Source: Bidens hawaiensis
Taxonomy: Eukaryota > Streptophyta > Magnoliopsida > Asterales > Asteraceae
Length of the DNA: 64,000 nt
Assembly (NCBI GenBank): GCA_021521415.1
Contig: JAIQDT010007665.1
Coordinates: 62,001 to 126,000 of the forward strand
Reading direction: 5' to 3'
Shown here: piece after piece, positions 12,676 through 23,624 of the stretch
Layout of the letters: each line of letters starts with the position of its first letter
Position numbering within the stretch: the first letter of the stretch is position 1
The notes under the pieces: model-generated
The model's input: the letters and a program-made list of their open reading frames with translations, nothing else
Databases searched by the model: none
Told to the model about the DNA's origin: nothing
Made by a program: the position numbers and the translations under genes

Positions 12676-15600
12676 CTACTTCCTTTTGAGGGAATAGGTA
12701 GGGGTATTAACTTTGACCAACGAAATCTTATTGTGTCTAAGTTGCTTGATTTTCCCGTCTACTATTTCTATGGGTTCTTCTACGAAATTGAGCTTATCAC
12801 TTATTTGGACACCCTCTAAAGGTAACACCGACGTCTCATTCGCCAGACATCTTTTCAAGTTCGATACGTGAAACACGTTGTGAACTGCACTCAGTTCATC
12901 GGGTAGTTCTAATCGGTATGCTACGGGACCGATTTTTTGCAGTAATATTGAATGGTCCAATATATCTCGGGGCTAACTTCCCCGCCTTTCCAAATCTGAC
13001 TACACCCTTCCAAGGTGATACCTTCAAATACACTTTATCACCTTTCTCAAACGACAACGGTTTTCTACGGGTATCGGCATAACTCTTCTGCCGATCCCGC
13101 GCGGCCTTCAGATTGTTCCTAATTTCAAGGATTTTGCTGGTTATTTCCTGTACCAGGTCTGATCTAATAACCTGAGTGTCGCCCACTTCAGTCCAGTAGA
13201 GTGGTGATCGGCACTTCCGACCATACAATGCTTCGTATGGCGCTGCCTTTATACTGCTATGGTAACTGTTATTATAGGAAAATTCAACGAGTGGGAGATG
13301 TTGATCCCAATTTCCCTTAAAATCCAGTACGCATGCACGAAGCAAATCCTCCAGGGTTTGGATGGTCCTCTCAGACTGACCATCGGTCTGAGGGTGGTAA
13401 GTTGTGCTTAGATCAATGCGCGTTCCCAGCGCTTCTTGCACAGCTTGCCAAAGATTGGAGGTGAAATGGCTATCCCGATCGGAGATGATTGAGATGGGTA
13501 TCCCATGACGAGACACAATTTCATTTATATAAATCTGCGCAAGTCTCTCAGTGTTATAATTATTCCTAATCGGGATAAAATGTGCCGATTTGGTTAATCG
13601 ATCCACGATTACCCAAATTGCATCATGTCCTCGGGACGTCTTAGGGAGATGTGTCCCAAAATCCATCGTGATTTGCTCCCACTTCCATTCGGGAATTTCC
13701 GGTTGTTGTAACATCCCCGAGGGTTTCTGGTGCTCCGCCTTAACTCTCGCACAAGTCGTACACTTACCGACATACGTTGCTATATCCTTTTTCATACCCG
13801 GCCACCAGTAGAACTCCTTCACATCCTTGTACATCTTATCCGATCCCGGATGTATGGAATCTTTCGATCTATGCGCTTCGTCCATGATTAATTCACGAAG
13901 GTCATGGAGGGTCGGGATCCAAACCCGATTTTTGAAATAGAGAATTTCGTCCATGCGCTGTTCGAAATTCTTCTCATTGCCGTAAAGTCCCTCCTTTTCC
14001 AATTGTTCCTCTTTCAACGCCTCACGTTGAGCGACTCGAATCAGGTCCGAAAGGTTCGACTGGACTATCACCCCCAGCGCTCGCACTCGCAATGGCTTAA
14101 CCCGATATTTCCTACTCAAGGCATCGGCTACGACGTTAGCCTTGCCGGGGTGATAACGGATGTCACAGTCATAATCGCTTAACAACTCGACCCATCTTCG
14201 TTGCCTCATATTCAGTTCTTTCTGATCGAATATGTGCTGCAAACTTTTATGATCGGTGAAGATGGTGCACTTCGTACCGTAGAGATAATGTCTCCAGATT
14301 TTAAGTGCGTAGATAACCGCTCCCAGTTCTAAGTCATGAGTAGTGTAATTTTTTTCTCGTGTACTTTTAACTGTCGGGAAGCATAGGCTATAACCTTATT
14401 ATTCTGCATCAACACGCATCCTAACCCTCTACGCGATGCGTCACAATACGCGACAAAACCATCGTCTCCATCGGGGAGACTTAAAATCGGCGCTTGGCAC
14501 AATTTTTGCTTTAACGTTTGAAACGCCGTTTCCTGCTCTTCTCCCCATTCATACTTTCGATCCTTTTGAGTCAGGAGAGTTAAAGGTTGGGCGATGCTGG
14601 AAAAGTTCTCTATAAATCGACGATAATATCTAGCTAAGCCTAAGAATTGGCGGATTTCCTTTGGCGATTTAGGCGCTTGCCAATTCTTAATTGCTTCAAC
14701 CTTACTCGGATCAACGCGTATTCCTTGATGGTTTACAACGTGACCGAGGAATTTCACTTCTTGTAACCAGAAGTTACACTTGGAGAATTTTGCATACAAC
14801 TTCTCCTGATTCAGAAGTTCTAAAATTATTCTTAAGTGTTGCTCGTGCTCTTCTTTACTTTTCGAGTAGATCAAAATATCGTCAATAAACACGATGACGA
14901 ATTTGTCGAGGTAGGGTTTACAGACTCGATTCATGAGGTCCATGAACACTGCCGGCACATTTGTTAGCCCGAAAGGCATAACTAAGAACTCGTAATGGCC
15001 GTAGCGAGTCCGGAATGCGGTTTTTGGGATATCTTCTTCCTGAATTCTAACCTGATGGTATCTCGATCTAAGATCGATTTTTGAGAAATAGCTCGCACCT
15101 TGCAGCTGGTCAAACAGATCATCGATTCGGGGAAGAGAGTACCTATTTTTGATTGTTAACTTGTTCAACTCCCTGTAATCAATGCACATTCTAAGGCTCC
15201 CGTCCTTCTTTTCACGAATAATACAGGTGCACCCCACGGGGAATGACTAGGACGTATAAATCCTTTATCCAACAATTCTTGCAACTGATTGGATAATTCT
15301 TGCATCTCGGAGGTGCAAGTCGGTAGGGTGCTTTAGCAACATGGCTAGCTTGAGGTATTAAATCGATTCTGAATTCGACCTGTCGGGTTGGCGGTAATCC
15401 AGGAAGTTCTTTTGGGAAAACTTGTGGAAATTCGCGTACCACCGGGATATCATCCACCCGTTTCTCCTCAGAATTTGTGGCCGTCAAGCTCGCTAGATAC
15501 GCCACGCATCCCTGGCGTATATATTTTAACACCTTGAGGTGGAATATAAATGGTATCATTGTGCCCGACTTCTCTCCTTGCACTAACACCTCTTCGTCAT

Positions 15601-15986
15601 CCGACACCCGGATCTTGACGATTTTCTTTTCACAGTTTATTTCCACTTTGTTACGTGCTAACCAATCCATTCCCACTATTACGTCAAAACTACCTAATTC
15701 TACCGGTAATAAGTCAATCAGGAAGGATTGATCGTTCAGAATAAAAGGGCAATTCCGAACTATCTGATTAACTATCATGGTTTTACCGTTAGCGACTTCT
15801 ACGGTATAAGGTTCTATGGTTTCACTAATCGGAAGGTTTGCTATCAATAGGAACTTAACGGAGACAAAACTTCTATCGGCGCCCGTATCAAATAATACAG
15901 AAGCGTAATGATCAGAGACGAGGAATGTACCTGTCACTACGCTGGGGTCCTGGCGTGCTTCGTTCGCCCCCATCACAAATGCTCGG
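12676..15986 (-). pseudogene. pol polyprotein of the Tekay-like element (protease, RT, RNase H, integrase), frameshifted
   Basis: Domains in order on the minus strand: aspartic protease with VLFDTGADRSFVS (about 15,890); reverse transcriptase with [11 protein letters not shown] and [10 protein letters not shown] (about 14,885); RNase H with [12 protein letters not shown] and later [18 protein letters not shown]; integrase with an HHCC finger (about 13,860-13,740), core residues in [17 protein letters not shown] and DGQSERTIQ; then the GPF-type C-terminal region and a chromodomain-like tail (LNFVEEPIEIVDGKIKQL). Frameshifts are seen near 15,306-15,313, 15,207-15,214, 14,349-14,355 and 12,933-12,938. 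The last two lie in A-runs on the coding strand, so either real decay or read error is possible. The 5' end at 15986 is the insertion point of the nested element. Confidence 0.85.
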
Positions 15987-18396
15987 TGTCACACCCCGGC
16001 CAGAGGCGGAATGCCAAGGGCGTGGACGAAGTCTCAGATTGAATAAGCCATAACACAGGTTAAGAGTCTAAATGAAATGCATACATAGATAATCAAGTTA
16101 CATTGTTCAAAAGATACAAATAAAACCACAATAGTCCAACAGATACTAAGTCTAGTACTACGCCTTCAGTCATCTCCTAAGGCCATCTAGAAATCCCTGT
16201 TCTTCATCTATTAGCATTACCTGAAAAATATGCAAGAAAGCGTCAACTACAAAAATAGTTGAGTGAGAACATAAGTTTGTTGTAAAAGGAAAAGGCTTCA
16301 TACACAAGCATGTTAGACCAAGTTGTAGGGGTTTATATATAGGGTGTACCAGCGGCTAACCCACCACTCCTACAACTTGTTCTACCATGTTTGGGTATGA
16401 TCCCGGCTATTAGAAAAATAGTTTGAAAGAGAACAAGCGCACCAAAATAGGTTGTTGGGGTTTATATATAGGGTGTACCAGCGGCTAACCCACCACTCCT
16501 ACAACATATTTTGCTGTGCTTATTGTTTTATGAGTTTCAAAGTGAGAAGACAGTTCATAAGTAAAAGCGTAGTGTATAATACATGGTTCGGTACAGTTCA
16601 TAATAGTGTGTGAAAAGCGTGTACGTGGATCATTGAGTTACAACGTGTATAAGGCAATACAATAGTTCACAATTCTTGAGATAAATGCACATAACAGATA
16701 GACCAAAGAGCAAGTAATAACACATAGTACACATAGAGGTCACGCGAGTGTGAGGCGAGACTTACATGGATTCACACAGAATCCAAGGCCGTCGAGTATG
16801 CGAGACTTACATGGATGCCGCAGTATCCAAAGCAGTCGAGTGTGCGAGACTTACATGGGTGCCGCAGTACCCAAAGCAGTCGAGATAGTGACCGTGGTTC
16901 ATCGAGCAACAGTTCATAGAGCATATAGTTCATAGTGCAACGGTTCATAGTACAATGGTTCATAGTACAATGGTTCATAGTGTAACAGTTCATAGAGCAT
17001 ATAGTTCATAGTGCAACGGTTCATAGTACAATGGTTCATAGTACAATGGTTCATAGTGTAACAGTTCATAAAGTGATACAAATTTATAGAGTAAGTAAAG
17101 TAATTGTGATGGTGTTTACATTACGTTAAGTTATAAGTGAAAGCGAGTAAAAGCAGAGTAAAACAGTGTATAAAGGTTTGAAGTAAAGTGTTTTGCATAT
17201 TTCCACCCCGTGGTTTGATAAAGTAAAAACAGTTGAAAAGGGGTTTATGAACTCACCTTGATCTCGGGTTAGGATGGTGCTACAGAAGATCTCCTTAGCC
17301 TAGAGTTGGACATACGTATAAGGTTAACAACGTGCTATAAGTCTAAGAAAACGAGTTTACGCGACCTCGAGCAAAAACTGGGTTTTTAAAGATGAAAACA
17401 GCTTGGTTCTGGCTTGATTCGATCGAATAAGAATACATTCGATCGAATTAGAATACATTCGATCGAATAGGATCACGTTCGGTCGAATAGGCACACATTC
17501 GATCGAATAGACACACATTCGATCGAATCTGAGGCACACTCGATCGAACCAGAAACACATTCGGTCGAACCAGTTTGGGAAAACTCGTTCGGTCGGACAT
17601 GGAACTTGTTCGATCGAATAGACACTCGTTCGATCGAATACGAAGCTCATTCGATCGAATGAGTTGGAGACCATTCGGTTGCTTTCCTATTCGGTTGACT
17701 GGACTGGTTCGATCGACTCCTTCGATCGAATGAACTGGTTCGATCGACTGGTTCGATCGAATGAGTCTGATTCGACTCCTTCAAGCTGGGCGACGGAGAA
17801 ACCTACGGGTTTTCCAGATTTTCCAGATTTTTGACCCAAAATCGAAGTTTTTGACATGGAAATGCTCGGGATTGAAAGGGGTATCGATTTTTAGTACTTT
17901 TAAACACAAAAGCTTGCATTTTGACACCAAAACAAGTCGGTTTTTGACCCGAAAACTCAAGTTACGAAAATGGGAGTTTTTGCTCGATTTGAGGCCGAAA
18001 ATGGTTATGAAAACGGATGATTTTCGAAAGGGACTTACCAAAAACGATTAGGAACAAGATTCCGGGCTCGGATTTGTGATTTGAGGACTTTCTCTCTCTA
18101 GCTTCTCTCTCTAGAAATGAGAGAGTTTGGGTGGGTGCAAGTGAAAGAGTTGGGTGAAAATGGTGGAAGTGTCAAGAACTTTCGTTTATATACTACGGGT
18201 TTGGTTAGGCGCGGGTTGGCTACCTACGGGTCGAGATTAGCCGAGTCCATAAATTTTGTAAAACGAAACATTTTTCTATAAACTTTTATGAAATAACTTT
18301 GAATAAAATATCTGAAATCTTTTTAAAATAATGAAAATATCATTTATTTACAAAAGATAGATTTTTGGTCACCGGGTTAAATTTCGGGATGTTACA
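15987..18396 (-). repeat. 3' LTR of the gag-only element
   Basis: Begins TGTCACACCCCGGCCAGAGG and ends TTCGGGATGTTACA on the plus strand. Inside are two conserved-loop hairpins (16309-16389, 16435-16521), a 44-bp tandem repeat (16755-16883), a GGTTCATAGT-type repeat (16895-17075) and an array of TTCGATCGAA palindromes (17410-17770). A GTAAGT donor-like site on the minus strand starts at 18038. No coding sequence. The open frames at 17357-17674 and 17761-18051 are repeat shadows present in both LTRs. Confidence 0.92.
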
Positions 18397-18414
18397 GTCT
18401 CCCCTACTTTAGGG
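18397..18414 (-). other. Polypurine tract of the gag-only element
   Basis: Minus strand AAAGTAGGGGAGAC just before the 3' LTR start, in the expected position. Confidence 0.75.
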
Positions 18415-18439
18415 AATTTCGTCCCGAAATTCAAGCACA

Positions 18440-19330
18440 CGGTCCAACTTATGAAATAGATTCTACCAAATCAATACAGGTTATTCGTTTGATGTGCACT
18501 TCCAGGGATTCGCAAATTAACGAGGAGGGGGGCTTATATATAGGGGGTACCATCGGCTAACCCACCACTCCCTCATCGTAATTTGAGAATTTCCCTTTCC
18601 TTGCATAACGTCCAAATGGCCTATATTAACTTTTAAATATTATGAAATTTTGAGCATGAGATAACTTAGTTCGAGATAGAGTAATCAATCCAAGAGAGAA
18701 AACAAATTGCGCATAGTGGTTCTAATAGTGAGTTCATGAGCACAAATAGTTCATTCGCGATTCTAGTGATTAGAGCAACTTAGTTCATTCAAACACAAAG
18801 CTATGAGCATTCACCCAAGACTTGCTTCGGGCGCATTCATGTACTGCTGAAGGGGTTTATATATAGGGTGTACCAGCGGCTAACCCACCACCCCTTCAAC
18901 TTTACCCGAATGCTCCTTTCCGCTGATCTTGGACTAGGGCTCACAGTGACACTCCTATCCCCTCACAAGCCCTAAATTCCAATTTTTCGTATTCGATCAT
19001 ATTCAATTCCAGTTGTAGGAGTTTATATATAGGGTGTACCATCGGCTAACCCACCACTCCTACAACTTTCCTCGAATACTCTCTCAACTGCCATTGGGTT
19101 CAAGACTTGCGACACACTTTACTACCACAAGTCCCTACCTCCAATACCCGCTTCAGAACTACACACGCCCTGCCGAAGAGGTTTATATATAGGGTGTACC
19201 AGCGGCTAACCCACCACCCCTCCGACATTCTTTGAGTAGCCCTTACTCCACGAATATTGGGCTCAGGACTCATAGTACCATGATGGAACATTTGCATACG
19301 TACGCACCTGTGACTTAACAATTATATTCC
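18440..19330. repeat. Internal array of four conserved-loop hairpins in the gag-only element
   Basis: Four copies of a loop core, TTATATATAGGG, then a GTACCA(G/T)CGGCT stretch, then AACCCACCA, lie near 18,533, 18,857, 19,028 and 19,183. Each is flanked by arms that differ between copies but are complementary within a copy. Examples: ACGAGGAGGG with CCCTCATCGT, and CCAGTTGTAGGA with TCCTACAAC. For the last three the pairing seems to extend 40-60 bp outward with mismatches. Noncoding, in the 3' internal region after gag. See findings. Confidence 0.75.
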
Positions 19331-19636
19331 GGACTATAATTGTTATTTCACCTTGCGTCGTCCTTGCAATTGTCACCCCATCGCGTAAGTGCTTAAGGGA
19401 AAACTCTACACATAATCACATAATCAGGCAATCACATAAGTAGCAAATGTATAAATGCGTAAATAGTTCAATCGGTCGTGAAACACATTTGTTCGTTGGT
19501 CGTTGCGTAAGGGATACAAGAGCATTGCGTTTGTGCGTGGTTCGTGTAATAGTGCTTAGTGTACAAAGTGTAATAGTGATAATAATAGTGGAAAGTGTGT
19601 TGATCATAAGTGGTGTTGTCAAGAATTCGAGTTGAA

Positions 19637-20869
19637 CTAGTCGTGCGGGCGTGTAGAGGTTAAAGGCGAGCAGTTCCGGCGAGGGTTAAAGTCGTAAGAA
19701 GAGAGTAAGGAGAAAAGGGTTAGAATCGTGACGAAAGGAAAGGAAAAGAACATACCTGGAGCGGCGTCTTGATCTAGCTGGGCTGCGGCGGCTCCGATCC
19801 TGTAAACGCGTCCTGTTGCAGGAGGAATCTCGACGGTGATGCGGGGGCAGCGATTTCTGAGGTGATCGGTGGCTCCACACTCGTAACATGCTCTCGCGTT
19901 GGGGGCGGCGTTGTTGGCGACGGCAGGTGCAGATCTGCAGGTATTAGCTAGGTGGCCGAGTCGTCCACAATTGGTGCATCTGTAGCATTGGACTCCCTGG
20001 GGGTGATGTCGTTGGCACGTGTGGCATTTGGGATGGGCACCGGCGTATCCCGCTCGGGGTCTGTTGGAGGCATCAGGAGCAACTGCGTTCAAGGGAACAG
20101 CTTGAGTGGCAGTAGTGGTGGCGGCAAGGACCTTCTGCTTCTTGCGATTCGGCTCGTCAGATAGTTGACCGGCTTTGATTAGGCTTTGGGCCACAAGAGC
20201 GGTGAGGTGAACAGCGGCTTGGACCGTCTGGGGATCAGCTGCGATGAGGATAGCGCGCATGCAATCGGGAAGGCCACGGAGGTAAGCTTCAACAGCACGT
20301 TCTGCGGGAGTAACCATATGTGGTACCAAAAGGGCGAGCTCGTGGTAACGCTCAGTGTATTCTTGGTAATCAGCTCCTTCCATCTTATGTTCCCAAAACT
20401 CGGCTTCAAGCTTCTGCTGCTCGCTACGGGGTACGAACTCTCGAGTGACGACTTCCCTGAATTCGGTCCAGGACAAAGCGTTGGCAGCTTCACGGCCACG
20501 AGTTCTGACTTCGTTGTTCCACCAGTTCAGGGCGCGCTTGAGAAACATACTTGCAGCAAAACGGACTTGCAGATTTTCCGGGCAAGCAACGATATCGAAC
20601 GTAACTTCCATCTTTTCGAACCATTGAAGAAGACCAGCAGCGCCTTCGAATCCTTCGAAGTTCGTCGGTCGGGCACTTTGGAAGGCCTTGTAGTGTCGAT
20701 CGGTTGCATTAACGTTCGGGTTCAGGTCTTGGTTTGCAGCGGGTTGAACTCCCTCTCGCATGGTCTGAGCGATTTGAGTCACCATTCCAGGAAGAACAGC
20801 AGCTATCTGTTGTGCGATAATGTTGGCTAGCTCGGCAGAGTCAGAGTTATCAGCGCGTCGGGGAGGCAT
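19637..20869 (-). CDS. Gag protein of the gag-only LTR retrotransposon
   Basis: Open frame of 410 residues starting MPPRRADNSDSAELANIIAQ at 20869, without a break. The capsid-like retrotransposon gag core has LLQWFEKMEVTFDIVACPEN, ALNWWNNEVRTRGREAAN, KLEAEFWEHKMEGADYQEY and LVPHMVTPAERAVEAYLRGL (about residues 80-210). Two nucleic-acid-binding zinc knuckles follow: CTNCGRLGHLANTC and CYECGATDHLRNRC. The family role is to form cytoplasmic particles that package element RNA. The last ~40 residues (MFFSFPFVTIL onward) follow a good splice-donor-like site, CAG/GTATGT, at 19756/19755. The true C-terminus may therefore be shorter or spliced. The antisense frame 20186-20830 is a shadow. Confidence 0.88.
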   Translation of the reverse strand: MPPRRADNSDSAELANIIAQQIAAVLPGMVTQIAQTMREGVQPAANQDLNPNVNATDRHYKAFQSARPTNFEGFEGAAGLLQWFEKMEVTFDIVACPENLQVRFAASMFLKRALNWWNNEVRTRGREAANALSWTEFREVVTREFVPRSEQQKLEAEFWEHKMEGADYQEYTERYHELALLVPHMVTPAERAVEAYLRGLPDCMRAILIAADPQTVQAAVHLTALVAQSLIKAGQLSDEPNRKKQKVLAATTTATQAVPLNAVAPDASNRPRAGYAGAHPKCHTCQRHHPQGVQCYRCTNCGRLGHLANTCRSAPAVANNAAPNARACYECGATDHLRNRCPRITVEIPPATGRVYRIGAAAAQLDQDAAPGMFFSFPFVTILTLFSLLSSYDFNPRRNCSPLTSTRPHD

Positions 20870-21213
20870 TCTGGGAATAGACAAAATGAGAGACAAGTGC
20901 AAAGGAGATACATCGAGGATATAGCAATAGAGTAAGGCGATCACAAGATAAGCGAACAATGTGTAGGTGTGATACAAGAGGCGATATAGTGATATGTGGC
21001 ATCATGCTCGAACATAGATCAGGGTGGAGAGACAAGCGTTAATTAAACAGATAAACAGGTAAGCAAGTAACACGTAAATATTTGGTAAGTAAGCAAGTAG
21101 TACGTAAACAGTTAACAAGTATGCGAGTGTGATATGTGCAAGTGATGCATGATACTATCCAGAGTATGGTCCCTAAGTTATAGTCTAGGTCATACCTAAT
21201 TCTCTATAACCTT

Positions 21214-21227
21214 GGGCTCTGATACCA
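21214..21227 (-). other. Primer binding site of the gag-only element
   Basis: Minus strand TGGTATCAGAGCCC, three bases from the 5' LTR edge. Thirteen of fourteen bases fit an initiator-Met tRNA primer, the same primer as the host element. Confidence 0.88.
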
Positions 21228-21230
21228 ATC

Positions 21231-23624
21231 TGTCACACCCCGGCCAGAGGCGGAATGCCAAGGGCGTGGACGAAGTCTCAGATTGAATAAGCCATAACAC
21301 AGGTTAAGAGTCTAAATGAAATGCATACATAGATAATCAAGTTACATTGTTCAAAAGATACAAATAAAACCACAATAGTCCAACAGATACTAAGTCTAGT
21401 ACTACGCCTTCAGTCATCTCCTAAGGCCATCTAGAAATCCCTGTTCTTCATCTATTAGCATTACCTGAAAAATATGCAAGAAAGCGTCAACTACAAAAAT
21501 AGTTGAGTGAGAACATAAGTTTGTTGTAAAAGGAAAAGGCTTCATACACAAGCATGTTAGACCAAGTTGTAGGGGTTTATATATAGGGTGTACCAGCGGC
21601 TAACCCACCACTCCTACAACTTGTTCTACCATGTTTGGGTATGATCCCGGCTATTAGAAAAATAGTTTGAAAGAGAACAAGCGCACCAAAATAGGTTGTT
21701 GGGGTTTATATATAGGGTGTACCAGCGGCTAACCCACCACTCCTACAACATATTTTGCTGTGCTTATTGTTTTATGAGTTTCAAAGTGAGAAGACAGTTC
21801 ATAAGTAAAAGCGTAGTGTATAATACATGGTTCGGTACAGTTCATAATAGTGTGTGAAAAGCGTGTACGTGGATCATTGAGTTACAACGTGTATAAGGCA
21901 ATACAATAGTTCACAATTCTTGAGATAAATGCACATAACAGATAGACCAAAGAGCAAGTAATAACACATAGTACACATAGAGGTCACGCGAGTGTGAGGC
22001 GAGACTTACATGGATTCACACAGAATCCAAGGCCGTCGAGTATGCGAGACTTACATGGATGCCGCAGTATCCAAAGCAGTCGAGTGTGCGAGACTTACAT
22101 GGGTGCCGCAGTACCCAAAGCAGTCGAGATAGTGACCGTGGTTCATCGAGCAACAGTTCATAGAGCATATAGTTCATAGTGCAACGGTTCATAGTACAAT
22201 GGTTCATAGTACAATGGTTCATAGTGTAACAGTTCATAGTGCAACGGTTCATAGTACAATGGTTCATAGTACAATGGTTCATAGTGTAACAGTTCATAAA
22301 GTGATACAAATTTATAGAGTAAGTAAAGTAATTGTGATGGTGTTTACATTACGTTAAGTTATAAGTGAAAGCGAGTAAAAGCAGAGTAAAACAGTGTATA
22401 AAGGTTTGAAGTAAAGTGTTTTGCATATTTCCACCCCGTGGTTTGATAAAGTAAAAACAGTTGAAAAGGGGTTTATGAACTCACCTTGATCTCGGGTTAG
22501 GATGGTGCTACAGAAGATCTCCTTAGCCTAGAGTTGGACATACGTATAAGGTTAACAACGTGCTATAAGTCTAAGAAAACGAGTTTACGCAACCTCGAGC
22601 AAAAACTGGGTTTTTAAAGATGAAAACAGCTTGGTTCTGGCTTGATTCGATCGAATAAGAATACATTCGATCGAATTAGAATACATTCGATCGAATAGGA
22701 TCACGTTCGGTCGAATAGGCACACATTCGATCGAATAGACACACATTCGATCGAATCTGAGGCACACTCGATCGAACCAGAAACACATTCGGTCGAACCA
22801 GTTTGGGAAAACTCGTTCGGTCGGACATGGAACTTGTTCGATCGAATAGACACTCGTTCGATCGAATACGAAGCTCATTCGATCGAATGAGTTGGAGACC
22901 ATTCGGTTGCTTTCCTATTCGGTTGACTGGACTGGTTCGATCGACTCCTTCGATCGAATGAACTGGTTCGATCGACTGGTTCGATCGAATGAGTCTGATT
23001 CGACTCCTTCAAGCTGGGCGACGGAGAAACCTACGGGTTTTCCAGATTTTCCAGATTTTTGACCCAAAATCGAAGTTTTTGACATGGAAATGCTCGGGAT
23101 TGAAAGGGGTATCGATTTTTAGTACTTTTAAACACAAAAGCTTGCATTTTGACACCAAAACAAGTCGGTTTTTGACCCGAAAACTCAAGTTACGAAAATG
23201 GGAGTTTTTGCTCGATTTGAGGCCGAAAATGGTTATGAAAACGGATGATTTTCGAAAGGGACTTACCAAAAACGATTAGGAACAAGATTCCGGGCTCGGA
23301 TTTGTGATTTGAGGACTTTCTCTCTCTAGCTTCTCTCTCTAGAAATGAGAGAGTTTGGGTGGGTGCAAGTGAAAGAGTTGGGTGAAAATGGTGGAAGTGT
23401 CAAGAACTTTCGTTTATATACTACGGGTTTGGTTAGGCGCGGGTTGGCTACCTACGGGTCGAGATTAGCCGAGTCCATAAATTTTGTAAAACGAAACATT
23501 TTTCTATAAACTTTTATGAAATAACTTTGAATAAAATATCTGAAATCTTTTTAAAATAATGAAAATATCATTTATTTACAAAAGATAGATTTTTGGTCAC
23601 CGGGTTAAATTTCGGGATGTTACA
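21231..23624 (-). repeat. 5' LTR of the gag-only element
   Basis: Same content as 15987-18396, minus one 16-bp repeat unit near 22,220. On the minus strand, a CT/GA-rich stretch (CTCTCTAGAGAGAG near 23,330) precedes a donor-like TTTTTG/GTAAGT at 23267/23266. A transcript starting in this LTR could therefore have a short untranslated exon spliced from inside the LTR. The hairpins here lie at 21553-21633 and 21679-21765. Confidence 0.92.

Larger units (their letters stand above)
15987..23624 (-). mobile_element. Gag-only LTR retrotransposon (TR-GAG-like), recent insertion in the Tekay-like element
   Basis: Flanked by the perfect 5-bp duplication CTCGG (15982-15986 and 23625-23629). LTRs of 2410 and 2394 bp differ, by eye, only by a 16-bp repeat-unit indel and one substitution near 17350/22577. 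The internal region of 2834 bp has an iMet PBS, a polypurine tract and one intact gag ORF, but no protease, RT or integrase. It therefore depends on enzymes supplied elsewhere. This matches the non-autonomous TR-GAG class known in plants. The near-identity of the LTRs marks it as the youngest large element here. Confidence 0.88.

Noticed and set aside
16755..17080. Possible CRISPR-like repeat array
   Set aside because: The repeats are tandem with no unique spacers of constant length, occur in both LTRs of a plant retrotransposon, and vary by unit. They are LTR minisatellites.
17357..17674. 105-residue minus-strand ORF with repeated FDRM words
   Set aside because: It is the translation of the TTCGATCGAA array and appears identically in the other LTR. 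No sign of a protein.
20186..20830. 214-residue plus-strand ORF
   Set aside because: Lies antisense to the intact gag of the gag-only element; its composition follows from the gag codons.
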